Positions 24,196-35,940 of a stretch of 64,000 bases of DNA are shown here, in pieces (position 1 is the stretch's first letter; each line of letters starts with the position of its first letter). Origin of the DNA: Protopterus annectens (lineage: Eukaryota; Chordata; Ceratodontiformes; Protopteridae). Position numbers and translations under genes: made by a program. Under the pieces are notes generated by a model. The model did no database searches, was not told where the DNA came from, and saw nothing but the letters and a program-made list of their open reading frames with translations. The stretch is taken from contig NC_056743.1 in NCBI RefSeq assembly GCF_019279795.1, positions 1,779,460,049 to 1,779,524,048 of the forward strand, in the 5' to 3' direction.

Positions 24196-24246
24196 GTAGG
24201 GTTAAGCGCTTTCATCTGTTGTCACACAGACTTCATCAGAACCTAC
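24196..24246 (-). ncRNA. Hammerhead ribozyme-like motif, left arm of locus B
   Basis: The same 51-nt motif as at 27261-27311, on the minus strand. It reads GTAGGTT, CTGATGA, stem II, GAA, AGCGCT, T, then AACCCTAC. All core positions match the right-arm copy, so both arms carry an intact-looking ribozyme. Confidence 0.72.
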
Positions 24247-24475
24247 TATTACCACTTTACAATAGTTTATATATCCAGTTTGGCGCCAAAAAACTAATTG
24301 AACTCCTTAAAGATACATTCTTTAAATTTTCTTTAAATTTCCATATTCCACACTATAACTTCTAATACATAGATATAATTACTTCCTAAAATTGTATATA
24401 ACTACTTCTAAAATATGTATACTTATGAATGCTTATTAATTAATTTAACTTGATTATATTAATATATGCCCACAT

Positions 24476-26664
24476 TTGATGCAATTGGTTAATACATTTT
24501 TTAAAAATACTTTTTTAAAAATTACATTTTATAAATTGATATTTGGACAAAATGTTCAAAATACAGAATATATGACATACAATAAGTTAAAGAGGAAAAG
24601 TTCATACATCCCAGTTGCAAATGCACAAGTTGCCAACTATGAAAAAATGGTATGTAAGGACATCTATTGGTTATACAACAATATAAAGACAGGAGATACG
24701 TATAATAATGTAATAGAGGACAATTTAACTAAAAATGAACGGAGATGTCTGGAATCATTTATGGAAAATAAAGAGTTTAGAATTATGAAGCCAGATAAGG
24801 GAGGGGGCATTGTAATTTACAACAGTTTTGATTACAATGCGGTGATACATAATATACTACACCTATCTGGAAATTATGAAGCCATTTCTCTAAATCAAGT
24901 TAATATAGGTCACAGAAGAATTGATTTAGTCATTGAAGAGTATCTGATAGACAACAGGATTACGAATGAGACCTACAATTTTATTAAGGTTGATTTTCAT
25001 ATAGTGGCAAACATAATAGGTATCCCCAAGGTACATAAATATATGGACAACCCTCCTTTTAGACCTATAATATCTGGGTCCAAATCTAAGACATATAATT
25101 TGGGTGTAACTATTGATAGATGGACCAAACATGTATATGACAATATTCCTCATTTAATAAAGGACTCTTGGCATTTTTTAAGTAAACTTACGCAGGATGT
25201 ATGGAATGGTGGACTGTTTTTTGTGACAATTGATGTTATTGACTTATTCTCATGTATACCCAAAGAATGTGGTTTGGAATTTTTTAGTAACAGTTTGAGG
25301 GCATTCTCAAAACTGTCATGGGAAAAAATCAGTTTAATTGTGGATATGATGAGTTTAGTTTTAGACCACAATTATATTAAATTTCAAGGTGAGTTTTTTA
25401 GGCAGAGCAGAGGGGTTGCTATGGGCGCCTCTTGTGCCCCCATTTTTGCAAATCTTGTAATGTTAGATTGGGAGTCAAATACGTGTTTCAAAGTGAATTT
25501 TTCCATCACATAGTTTTATATGTTAGATTTTTAGATGACTTATTTATCCTATGGAATGGTACGCATGATGAAATTATTTCATTCATTAATTATATTAACG
25601 AGATGACTGATTTTTTGAAATTTACATACAATATTAACAAAGAAGGTATAGCATATTTAGATACTTATATAAGCCATACAAGCAATGGTTTTGAATCAAA
25701 AATACACAGAAAAACCACATTTTTCAAATGATTATATAGAATATAGTAGCAGTCACCCACCATATATATTTAAAAATGTGGTAAAAGGACAGTGTGTTAG
25801 AGCAGCACGCATGTCATCAAGTAAAGTTATAATGGAAGATGAATTAGAAACAATATTTAACATGTTTAGTAGCAGGGGTTACACTATCCCCATGTTAAAT
25901 GATGTTGTTGGATATGTTAAACGGCAATGGGGTACCAAGTTTCTACCTCTTTTAGGCATATCAAGTGTTAGTGATAAGGAAAAAGGTATGAGTGATACCA
26001 CAGAAGCATTTAATAGAGTGTGTGTGATAATGTTTACTCCTTTTGCAAACCATATAAAGGAAATATTGAATAGACATTGGGACATGATAACAATAACAGA
26101 AAGTGTCGCCATGGTTTTAGGTAAACAACCCAAATGTGTATTCAAAACGGCTCAGAATATTAAAAAGTTATTGGAGAGGCAACACACACTGAGAAATATA
26201 AGAAAACAACAAAAGGAACTTCGAAATGTGGTTCTTGCAGTCAATGCAGATATATTAATGAAGTGGCATACATTAAGTTAGAGAACATCCACAAGACATA
26301 TATAAAATGCAGGGCAGGAAATTGCAATACTCAACATGTAGTATACCTTGCCTCATGCGATGCCTGCCCAGCATTTTATATAGGAAAGACTGAGAGAAAA
26401 ATTAAAAAACGAATATATGAACACTATTACAAGATTCAGAAACAAGATATGAAGAATGCTTTATACAAACATATATTCAGCAGAGGACATGAACATACAT
26501 TTAAATTTTCTATTATTGAACAAATTGATTGCAGTGCAAGAGGAGGTAACTGGAAAGTTTTTTTAGCCTTGATGGAAAGCAAGTGGCAGATATTCACTGA
26601 TGCCACAAGATTTCCAGGCATAAATGATAGTATTAGTTTAAAACCTTTCCTGATTTTAGAATAA
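24476..26664 (+). pseudogene. PLE reverse transcriptase and GIY-YIG endonuclease (locus B), broken
   Basis: In order: an N-terminal region, then RT motifs PDKGGGIVIY (about 24795), GIPKVHK and NPPFRPIISG (about 25018-25080), DVIDLFSCIP (about 25230), RGVAMGASCAPIFANLV (about 25410) and the catalytic FLDDLFILWN (about 25530). A linker follows, and then a C-terminal endonuclease with Cys residues and the GIY-YIG block VVYLASCDACPAFYIGKTERKIKKRI (about 26335-26410, given here as short motifs joined by the family order). The first 22 or so residues of the open frame are read from the inverted left arm and are not part of the family protein. The gene has a few breaks. Confidence 0.88.
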
Positions 26665-26965
26665 ATCTTGCACTTTTAGAATAAATCTTGTACACTTGGA
26701 TATAAGGATGTCACTGCAGTGTATAACAATGGTTTTTATTCTTATTCAACTATGCTTAGTCACTATTAACTATGCTATACCAATTCTGTATGCACATTTC
26801 TGAATACTTCATAATCCATATTCACCTAGTACATACAATGCATTTTAGTTCATCACAATGCACTTTATTCCATCTGTATTTAATTATTGATTTTTTTATT
26901 TTTTTATTATGTATTTTGAAATGTACTCATCAATTTTTAAATAATCAGTTTTTAAATAATGTATT

Positions 26966-27426
26966 TATCAATTTATAAAATGTAATTTTTAAAAAAGTAT
27001 TTTTAAAAAATTTATTAACCAATTGCATCAAATGTGGGCATATATTAATATAATCAAGTTAAATTAATTAATAAGCATTCATAAGTATACATATTTTAGA
27101 AGTAGTTATATACAATTTTAGAAAGTAATTATATCTATGTATTAGAAGTTATAGTGTGGAATATGGAAATTTAAAGAAAATTTAAAGAATGTATCTTTAA
27201 GGAGTTCAATTAGTTTTTTGGCGCCAAACTGCATATATAAACTATTGTAAAGTGGTAATAGTAGGTTCTGATGAAGTCTGTGTGACAACAGATGAAAGCG
27301 CTTAACCCTACGGATTATTCATGTTTCAACTCATGTAAAAATCTACGTATATTTTATGTAATAAAGTTCTTTCTTGTTCGAGCTGCACCGTACTTCATTC
27401 TGCTCAAGGGGGCTTCAATTCTTCAG
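26966..27426 (+). repeat. Right inverted arm and 3' region of PLE locus B
   Basis: Matches 24084-24541 in inverted orientation. Contains the palindrome ttggcgccaa, the hammerhead-like motif and an AATAAA signal near 27359-27364 just before the terminal segment. In PLE terms it is the 3' UTR or pLTR-like region. Confidence 0.9.
27261..27311 (+). ncRNA. Hammerhead ribozyme-like motif in the PLE 3' region (locus B)
   Basis: Stem I pairs GTAGGTT (27261-27267) with AACC-C-TAC (27304-27311), with one bulged C. CTGATGA is at 27268-27274. Stem II is GTCTGT (27276-27281) with ACAGAT (27288-27293). GAA is at 27294-27296. The palindrome AGCGCT (27297-27302) forms a 3-bp stem III with no loop, and predicted cleavage follows U27303. 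A zero-loop palindromic stem III cannot fold in a monomer but fits the dimeric hammerheads known from PLEs. There is one extra base (A27275) before stem II. Confidence 0.78.
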
Positions 27427-27455
27427 TTGGTGGATTCTACGGTAGTTTGTTTGTT

Positions 27456-27470
27456 CCTTACAGCTTATCT
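27456..27470. repeat. Target-site duplication, right copy (PLE locus B)
   Basis: Exact 15-bp match to 24069-24083. Confidence 0.92.
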
Positions 27471-29605
27471 ACCACCCTTTCACTTCAGTTTGTGTGAAAC
27501 AATTTCTCTGCCTTTATTACACGTGCTTGTTAGAGACTACCAATATTAGCTTATTCCATATTTGCAGAAAACATATGATAATATCTTTATCTGTGTACAT
27601 GTTATTCTGACATTTCTATTAATACTATTTAACATAAAATAATGAATGAGCAGGGTGTGAGATTTTTCAGCTTCTCTTTTTGTACAATACTTCAGTAGCC
27701 CTTCAGATATTTGCCATGTAGATTACTGTTTTACAGATATTGCAGGTATAAAATAATGCTATTACAAAGGTGTAGTGCTCTCAAGAGTATGATCACTGCA
27801 GTGCTAACTAAACAAAAGGGTAATATGCAGATTTCAAGCATGCACATGATTCCGACATTTAAAGGGTAGATTAGATTAAAGGTATAATTGGAAAAGTAAT
27901 GCAAAGCTTCTGAAGATGGATTAAAGAGCTCCTTTCTTATTCCTTTTATATGACTGTAGTGGTTATGAACGCTGTCACATGGAAGGTATCAGAAATAAAG
28001 TTCTCTGTTTAGGATGTGATATCCATCAAGTAGGGTCACACAAAAATGACATCACATCTTGACCTTGACCTGGACAAATCAACAAAGCACCACACTATAC
28101 AAAGTTAATCCTTCCCAGTGTATGACAGACTACAGTGTTCCCTTTTACACAGACACTCACATCTACACTGTACATCTCATATAAATTGTGTGTACACAGA
28201 CACACACATAAACACATACACCCAGATACACACAGACAGACAGACATACAAACACACACACTTATACATGCAAATGCCATCTGAACTACACTACACTGCA
28301 CACTCAGCCCTGTATCAAGGATGTCACAGTTTCTTTGATTTGTGTGGATTCAGACAAGTTTTATTAATCAATTCCTTTAATTCTGCTATTGGATTATTTT
28401 TAAAAAAAACATTTGATGATCTGAATGTACAATATAGTTTATGAGTTCAGAAACAGAACTCTAGCAGAGTTCAGTATTTTTATTCATTCTTTCAAAGAAC
28501 TTCATGAAATAAAAATAATTTATTTTTCAAACATTATGAAGTTTTTCTGAATTCCATCAATTTCCTTTATCAGTAATACTCGCTGCACCATAATATAATA
28601 GAATGGGTAAAAGTTTGCTTTATTAGGACTCATGAAATGTCAACAAGCACACACACACACACACACACACACTACTAACAAATGGAACATTGGATTTTCA
28701 TGACTACTATTCCTTGAATTTCTTTATTTTAGCAAAATTTATTTTACTTTTATTTATACTTGTTCCCACTAGACCAATGGGTTTCCAATTACTGCCCTCA
28801 CAGTATTTGGATTTAATAGTTGAAGGAATTAATCATCCGTATTGTCTCCTGTGGGTCATATACTGAGATACCCTGGAGCTGCCAATAATTCTGTGGGCAC
28901 AACTTCAGTGAGCTACAGTTTAAACAGGTATATACCTATAGAATGTTCTATCGCATTAGATTTGGGATTGTTCTGCCTTATCCTGATTTAAAAAGGTTTC
29001 TTAAAACACTTATTTTTGACATGGCTTTTGAAGATACTGCAGGTAATCAATGTTCATTTTTTTTCTTTAAATCATTTACTTTATATTGTTGTTTCTTATT
29101 AATCTTTTTAGTGGTTTATTTTAACTCATAATAATATACTTTGAGATGAAGTACACAAAGAAACTGAAACTGTAGTGATAGCTGACAATACTGTGCACTC
29201 CTATCCTGTTTGTGATAAATTTAGTTGATATATTGCTTAGTGACAATAATTTACTTAATGTACTAAGGACTGTCTTTCATGAAAAAAAATCAGAAAACGC
29301 AATTAACTACCAGTTTTCAACCATAAGTTTCACATTTTAATCCTTACAGACCTTACAGATCCAGGCCTACTTGTTTTGGCAAATTATAATTTTCATGCAG
29401 TTTCTTTTCTTCTGTCTTCCGTGTCTTACAATATATGTTACATGCTCTTTCTTTTACCTATGCTATTTCTAAAGCCAGATTGACTTAATTTTTCGGTCTT
29501 CCATTCCTTTACTACTTCTGTTTTTTGGAATGTCTGCTTCATTCATCTAACATCACATTTGTTTCCATCAGCTTTTTGACAAGATTGCTGTAACTCAAAA
29601 AGGTG

Positions 29606-29659
<54 letters not shown>

Positions 29660-29790
29660 AAATATCTGTTTATATTTTAGAACTTTTATTTGTGAATATC
29701 TTAAGCTGCATCTTTGAATGCTATGTTCTTATTGGTACTTCTGGATTTACTATGAAATCTACTACTTTGATCATATGTATTGTTTGTATG
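27471..29790. other. Unassigned sequence with microsatellites
   Basis: No gene is supported. Contains short CA-rich patches near 28200-28262, a CA run at 28650-28672 and a TA run at 29608-29655. Confidence 0.45.
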
Positions 29791-29799
29791 TAACATTTA

Positions 29800-29908
29800 T
29801 CTTGTGTATATTTTATGGAGCTTTTCTCCCCAGGACTTCATTGAAAATGGGTTCTTCTTCGCCCATTGGACTATCCTGGTAAACCAACTGCAAATAAATA
29901 AATAAAAT
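29800..29908 (+). mobile_element. L2-like LINE 3' end fragment
   Basis: 'tggagcttttctcccc' and the following 80 bp, ending in an AAATAAATAAAT tail, match the 3' end of the minus-strand LINE at 33545-35940. This is a 5'-truncated copy of that family without coding sequence. Confidence 0.7.
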
Positions 29909-30171
29909 ACTAAAACTAGTTCACCCGCGGTGGTGGTGCTGCAGTAGCGTTGTCGCCTGACAGTAAGTTGCTGTCCGGTTCGATTCTCAGCTAAAGCATC
30001 TTCTGCGTGGAGACTTGCGTGAATAGGCGTACCTTCGTTGAAGGTTGTGCATCAGGGCTGGTAACTTGGCACGTAAAAATCAACTACCAATCATTAGCAC
30101 ACTGGAGTTCCACTGTGGTGACCCCTAACCGGGAAAAGCCGAAAGACGCAACAACAACTAAAACTAGTTCA
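29909..30171 (+). mobile_element. V-SINE-like SINE with 15-bp TSD
   Basis: The SINE occupies 29924-30156, with an exact TSD actaaaactagttca at 29909-29923 and 30157-30171. It has a tRNA-like head ('gcagtagcgttgtcgcc', B box 'ggttcgattct'), a central part, and the conserved tail 'tggtgacccctaaccgggaaaagccgaaag' (variable ends). The tail resembles the V-SINE/DANA-type tail of fishes, which is shared with L2-like LINEs. It is essentially full length. Confidence 0.88.
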
Positions 30172-31101
30172 TCTCAAGATGCTTAACACAGCATCTGTCA
30201 ATCAAAGCAAGGTAGAATGCTTTTTTTTCTGGCATAGCAATATACATTTGATATATAAATATTGCTCTTTGCAGATATAAAAGCAATCTATTTCTTAACA
30301 TAATACCTCAGACTGCTAAAATAAATACATACAATTGCACATACAAGTGTACAAAAATGAACACATATAAAAGGTAAAGCTGTCTTCAAATCTTACTACT
30401 GCAAATTCAGCATAATCCATTTTAGAAAAAAATGCAAACAGGTCACCTGTAGTAGAGTTGTGTTCTTGTTAGGCTCTACAAACCTGTAGAAGGGACTTAT
30501 CCTTTTCAGTATTAAGAAAACACAGAGAAAGTTGAGCCTTTAAGGTTCTATTGGTGGTACCTACAGTATACATGATTGTAGTCCCACTGACCTGTAAATT
30601 ATACTTCTAGCATCAAAATAAATACTAAGGTATTCTTGTTCACTATTAGTACAGTAAAAAATTAACAAAAATAATAAACATTCACGGAGATCCTTCTGTA
30701 GGTTTATATCATCTGTTGTATTTCTTTAAGGGTGCTGTTCTTGTAAATAGATATCTGATAATTTTAACTCATTTTTGAAGATATTTCATTATCCAGTTTT
30801 GGGTACCCTTCGAATTTTTTGCAATATTTATGATCCTTAGAAAAGTTAATCTGAAAAGTACAAATGAAGGAAGATGCATCAGTCTCAGACTAACATGCAT
30901 AACCTGCAAAGATAAAAAGGGTACAACCCCCACTTTGGAGGCTGTAGCTGATAAAGTCACCCCTGTAAAATGGATGAAAAGTGTTAATAGCAACTTTCAG
31001 TATTTACTTTTGGTTTGAATTGCAGCTTATTTTCTTTTTTATTTATTTTATGAATTAATGTATTTATTTTTGAAGAGCTGGGTCTTATAATATTAGCTTT
31101 T
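30172..31101. other. Unassigned sequence
   Basis: AT-rich stretch without recognised genes or repeats. Confidence 0.45.
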
Positions 31102-31379
31102 ATTTACATTTTTGTTAGCAAGAGGTTCTCCCATTCGATTCTAGGCTAGAGTGTGGGGAGTGCCTTCTATGTGTAGTCTGCATGTCCTCCCCGTGGGTCG
31201 AGTGGTGTTCCGAAAGACATGCGTGAATGGGCATGCCTTCATTGAAGGTTGGGTGTCAAGCTGGCAACTCGGCACTGTGAAAATCTACTGCCAATCATTA
31301 GTGGACCGGAGTTCCGCTGTCGCGACCCCTAACCGGGAAAAGCCGAAAGACAAACAACAATAATTTACATTTTTGTTAG
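31102..31379 (+). mobile_element. V-SINE-like SINE with 17-bp TSD, 5' truncated
   Basis: The SINE body is 31119-31362, with an exact TSD atttacatttttgttag at 31102-31118 and 31363-31379. It starts inside the tRNA-like head ('gcaagaggttctcccattcgattct') and ends with the 'gcgacccctaaccgggaaaa' tail plus CAA repeats. It retains many CpGs and has a clean TSD, so it looks younger than most repeats here. Confidence 0.88.
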
Positions 31380-31840
31380 TATGACTGACATTATATAGTG
31401 TCTATGTTTTTAAATTTTAGGAATGCTGCAGTATGAGCTTTCAGTAAGATTATTCTGGGGTGGTCACTGTTCAGACTGAGGCTCTAGATAAAGGCAGCTT
31501 GTGGTTATAGACATGATAATTCTCTGATCACAGTTTCTTTTCTCTGATACCACCAATGTCTTTTTTATTACTAGCCCTTCTACTCTGCTGGATACAGTGT
31601 TTTATATTACAGCTCTTAACAGTGTCTGCAGTAATATGCAATCAAGAAATATCACAACTTTTGTGTTCACCTTAGGCGAGACAGTCAGCTAAAGAATCAG
31701 CACTTTATAGCTTTGCTGCTTTCACATGACATTATTTAGGCTTTAATTAGAATTTACATTTATTCATATTTCCAGAATGTTAATCCTTATTACAGAATAT
31801 ACTGCTCTAAATCATGGATTAACACAGACACACATGCATG

Positions 31841-31891
<51 letters not shown>

Positions 31892-33540
31892 ACACGTGCA
31901 CTATACACACAGAAACAGGTGCAGTCACGTGCACATTCATTTGTACACACCCAAACCTATAAGTGTAAACACATACACACATGTATGCATACATGCATAC
32001 ATACTCAGAAATGCATACATACTCAAAAATGCATGCATGTTAATGTGCATGCACACAAATTCACAGACACACAAACATATACACAAATGTTGACAAGACA
32101 TTTAAAATGTAGCCATCAATTCTGACAGGAGCCTTTGTGTGCAACTGCCATCAACAGTATGTCAAGGGGAATCAAAAAATAAAGATAACAGTCCTCATGC
32201 ATCTTCAGAATTTGAAGAAGAAACTGTCACCAGCTACTGAACTAGGTGACAGATTTACATAAAAAGATATTAACTTTCAGTAAAACAAGTGACAGATTTA
32301 AGTTAAACAGAAGCAATGCTAAGATCATTTGATAAATGTAATATTCTCTGATTGCCTTCTGTTAGTTCAGTATAATCATTTTAAGGTTTTCTACAGTATG
32401 CATATTCTATGTCCTGCAGTGCACTTGATTTTTAACATTCTATTAGCTTTTAAGTATCACTGATATGTTAATATACTTACAACTGCCTATTTTAAGTCAA
32501 CTTTTATTACAAGCAATAATTATTTTTCAGAAATCCCTTTTTCTTCCTAATTATACTGTACATAGTTAGCACTACAAATATTATCATCAGCCTATGTTAT
32601 TGCTGAGCATATCTGCTTTATGAAATAGTACAGTAGTGCATTCTATGACCGACAACATACATAGAATGTAAAGAAATTAGCCAAAAATGGAAGAGAAACC
32701 TCTGTTCCAAGATTACTCACCTCTTGAAGGAACTGAAGATAAATCAGAGAAAGAGAATGATTTATATAGTTCTTTTTCAATCCTCTGATGCGATCTGGCC
32801 TCATAAGACTTGTTGTGAAACATATTAGGAATCCTATGGGAATACAGAGCTGTAGAACTCCTATTCGGTATCTATAGTTAAAGACAAAGCACTACAAAAA
32901 TATAGCTTTCATATATATATATCTATATCTATTTCTGAAAGTATAACCCACCATCGAAATGGAAAGCAGTCAATCCAACACTGATGCACTACTTTCCATC
33001 AAAAACATAAACATTGATCAACAAAGGACAAAAACTCCCTGCTAATTATATATACAAATTCTGAGATCACACTACAGAGGGGAAAAAGGATATATATACA
33101 CTGATTACACTGGACCACCATCTACTGGTGAAAAGCTGGTACTTTTCGATCAGCTGAATTTTTGATCCACTGTAATTGCTTTTTCACATATCAATATAAA
33201 AGTCAATTTGATATAACATTCTGCACACTTATATCTATAGAATATATAAATGTAAATGATATGAAAATACATCAACATAAATATAACCACTCTGATTTCC
33301 ATTGGAAAAGAAGAAAAGAGACATTTTTCTAACTGATGAGACTGACTTTTCCATTTAGCTTTTCAATTAATACTAACCGCATTATATTATCTTTTCATGT
33401 AAGCTATTACTTACCAGTTTTATTGTGATCTGTCAGCCAAGAAAAATTACTGTTCAGAAAAATCTGGAACTTTACAATTGCTGAAAAGGATGTTATAGAT
33501 TTGTACTGCATTAAACCTATTTTTTTTCTTTATATATTAT
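31380..33540. other. Unassigned sequence with CA microsatellite
   Basis: No gene is supported. A CA run lies at 31841-31887, and CA/CATA-rich sequence continues to about 32080. Confidence 0.45.
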
Positions 33541-33544
33541 TGAT

Positions 33545-35940
33545 TTACTGATTTATTTATTTATTTTATTCATATTATTTTACATTTGTTGACCAGGAGA
33601 GTCCCACTGAATACATGTGCATTTTCAGCAGAGTCCCAGGGAGAAAAGCTCCACAGATTAATAACAATCAAGTATGAGATTTATACATAGCATGCAAATA
33701 TTCATTGGTAAATATAATATTTAAAAAGATTACATAGTTCTGAAGTTGAAAAATACAATAGTTACATAGAATTTACAGATTTTCCAGTTATAGCATTGCC
33801 TGAGACAAATATATGTAAGAGGGGCTGGGGTGAGATGTTAGGGCTTATTTTGTGACCAAAAGTTGAGTTTCTGGTTGGAATGTGTATACTTACAGACTGT
33901 TGAGGTGGGTATTAGCAGGTGAAACGCCATAGAGAGGAGTTACAATTCTTCATCAAGTGGTAGACGTGAGAGGGAGCAAGAGAATGGGAAGAGGGTGAGT
34001 GTGATTTGGTAGGTCAATGTGGTGGGGAGAAGGAGCATCTCCATGTGAGTTTTAGGTGTTCTTTTAGTAGCTTTTTGAATGTAAACATTAAGTTGGCCGA
34101 GGTAATGGCAGAAGGTAATAAGTTCCAAATGTTGCCTATGTAGTTAGGGAAGAGGGAGTCACCTGCTGTGTTCTTGCTTTTGGTCACCCTGATTAGTCTT
34201 CTGTCACTAGAGTGAATTTGTCTGGGATTAATTTGTAGTTTAGTAGGTTGGACAATGCTGGGGTTTTATCAGGAAGTAGTAGGAGTTTATGGGCAAAAGA
34301 AAGCTGATGGAATGAGAGGAGATTAGGGAATTCAAGCCAATTAAGTTAATTTAGTGAGTGACAGTCATGGGCACAGTAGGGGGTATCGGTAGCATATTTG
34401 GCAATTTGATTGTAACAGATGTTAAACTTGGCCATTTCAGTTTTGGGTAGGTTGGTGAAGATGGGTACAACATTGAATAGTGTGGAGAGGAGGTGAGTTT
34501 GAGCTATGGTTATTCTAGCAGGTTAAGTTAGAAATAATTTATTTGCTCAGTTTTTTGTGGATATTTTTAATGGTTTGATTTATATGTAGATTGAACTTGA
34601 GGTTGTTTTCAATGGTCATGCCTAACAATTTAGTAAGAGTGTCTGGAGAGATGATAGTCTCATCTCATGACACAATATTAAATGAGTTGGGCATTGTGTT
34701 GGATTTACTTGGTTTGAATAGCAACAGTTTGATCTTTTTGGGATTTAGTAAAAGGTTTTTGTTAAGGAACTAGGTGTTGGTAGATTGGAAGGTTTTTTGG
34801 GTGATAGAGAAAAGTTCATGAGGATCATTGGCTGAGCAGACTAACGTTGAGTCATCAGCATATCGTATAACAATTGCATCTTGGCAGATGCTGTGGAGAT
34901 CATTAATGAAAATGGAGAATATTAGGGGTCCTGTAATGGACCCTTGTGGGATTCCTGTGGTAATAGGTAGCAGTGAGAGTAGGCTGTTCTCCCATTGAAC
35001 TGCTTGTTGTCTTCCATGTAGATAGTTCTAGAACCAGGCTAATGCATGATTACTAAGGCCAAGATCATTAACAGAGTAGAGTAGTTTAGGATGGTTGACC
35101 AAATCAAAGGCTTTTGACAGGTCCAAGAATATGGCAGATGTTAGTTTGCCTAAGTGTTTGTTTTGGTTGAGAGATTTGTGAAGGACAGTAGAGCTGTGGT
35201 AGTACTGTGGGTGGGGCGGAATCCATGTTGGGTAAGAGAGAGAAGCTGGGTATTAAGTAGATATGGCATAAGTTGGTGGTGTATGCATTTTTTAAGTATT
35301 TTTGCTAGTGGGGACAGGATAGCAATCGGACAATAGTTGGTGAGATTGGTGGATGTTCCACCTTTGTGTAGACTGTAGAGGGATGATGTAGGAGGTTTTC
35401 CACATAAAATGGGATGGTATTTTTGGATATAGATCTGCTAAGAAGGATAGAGATTGGGTAGATGAGTTCATTATCAGCCAACTGAAGGTATTCTGTAGGG
35501 ATGCCATCAGCTGCTATGGTAGTAGCTTTAATTTTGGTTAGTAATCTTTTTACATAATTGGAGGGAGATGGGTTGGAATTGGAAGGTTGTTTTGGGTCTG
35601 ACTACAGGTTCGGGGAAATTGGTGGTGGTGGTAGTCGTGGGCTGTTGCTGAACTAGTTTGGAGATGGTTTCTATGAAGTATCTGTTGAATGAATCGGGTA
35701 TGTCTATGATTTTGACTGTGGAGGTTGGAGATGGGGTGGAGGGCTTGCCATGGTGAAGTAGTTTATGTATTCCTGCCCAGAACTTTTGGGGGTTGTTTTG
35801 ATGCTTGTTTTGCAGTTGTAGGAAATAATTATTTTTATCCAGAAGAATAGGTTTTTTTTTAGTTTTGTTTCTAAGTTTTTGGAATTGTTCTCTAGTTGTC
35901 GGGGTGTTTGTGGCTCTCCAGTGATGCCAGGCTCTATTCC
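33545..35940 (-). mobile_element. L2-like LINE, 5' truncated and decayed
   Basis: On the minus strand a short linker after the lost endonuclease (about 35940-35600) precedes a reverse transcriptase. RT blocks include SKAFDLVNHPK (about 35100-35135), GIPQGSITGPL (about 34935-34965) and the catalytic RYADDSTLV (about 34840-34875). A C-terminal VWNLLP block is near 34120. The 3' UTR has 'tggagcttttctccctggg' and the element ends in an AATAAATAAATAA tail at about 33545. The frame is interrupted by multiple stops and frameshifts. No ORF1 and no complete endonuclease are present. The RT motifs and short-repeat tail favour the L2 group, though CR1 relatives are possible. Confidence 0.82.

Larger units (their letters stand above)
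24084..27455 (+). mobile_element. Penelope-like element with inverted terminal arms (locus B)
   Basis: A plus-strand PLE body (24542-27455) is preceded by an inverted copy of its own 3' region (24084-24541). The inverted arms (24084-24541 and 26966-27426) are nearly identical. The right end extends 29 nt beyond the match (27427-27455). One 15-bp TSD flanks the whole. The protein differs strongly from locus A, so this is a second PLE family. It also carries GIY-YIG and fits EN+ PLEs of the Neptune/Poseidon type. The coding region has only a few breaks, and the high arm identity suggests it is fairly young. Confidence 0.92.
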
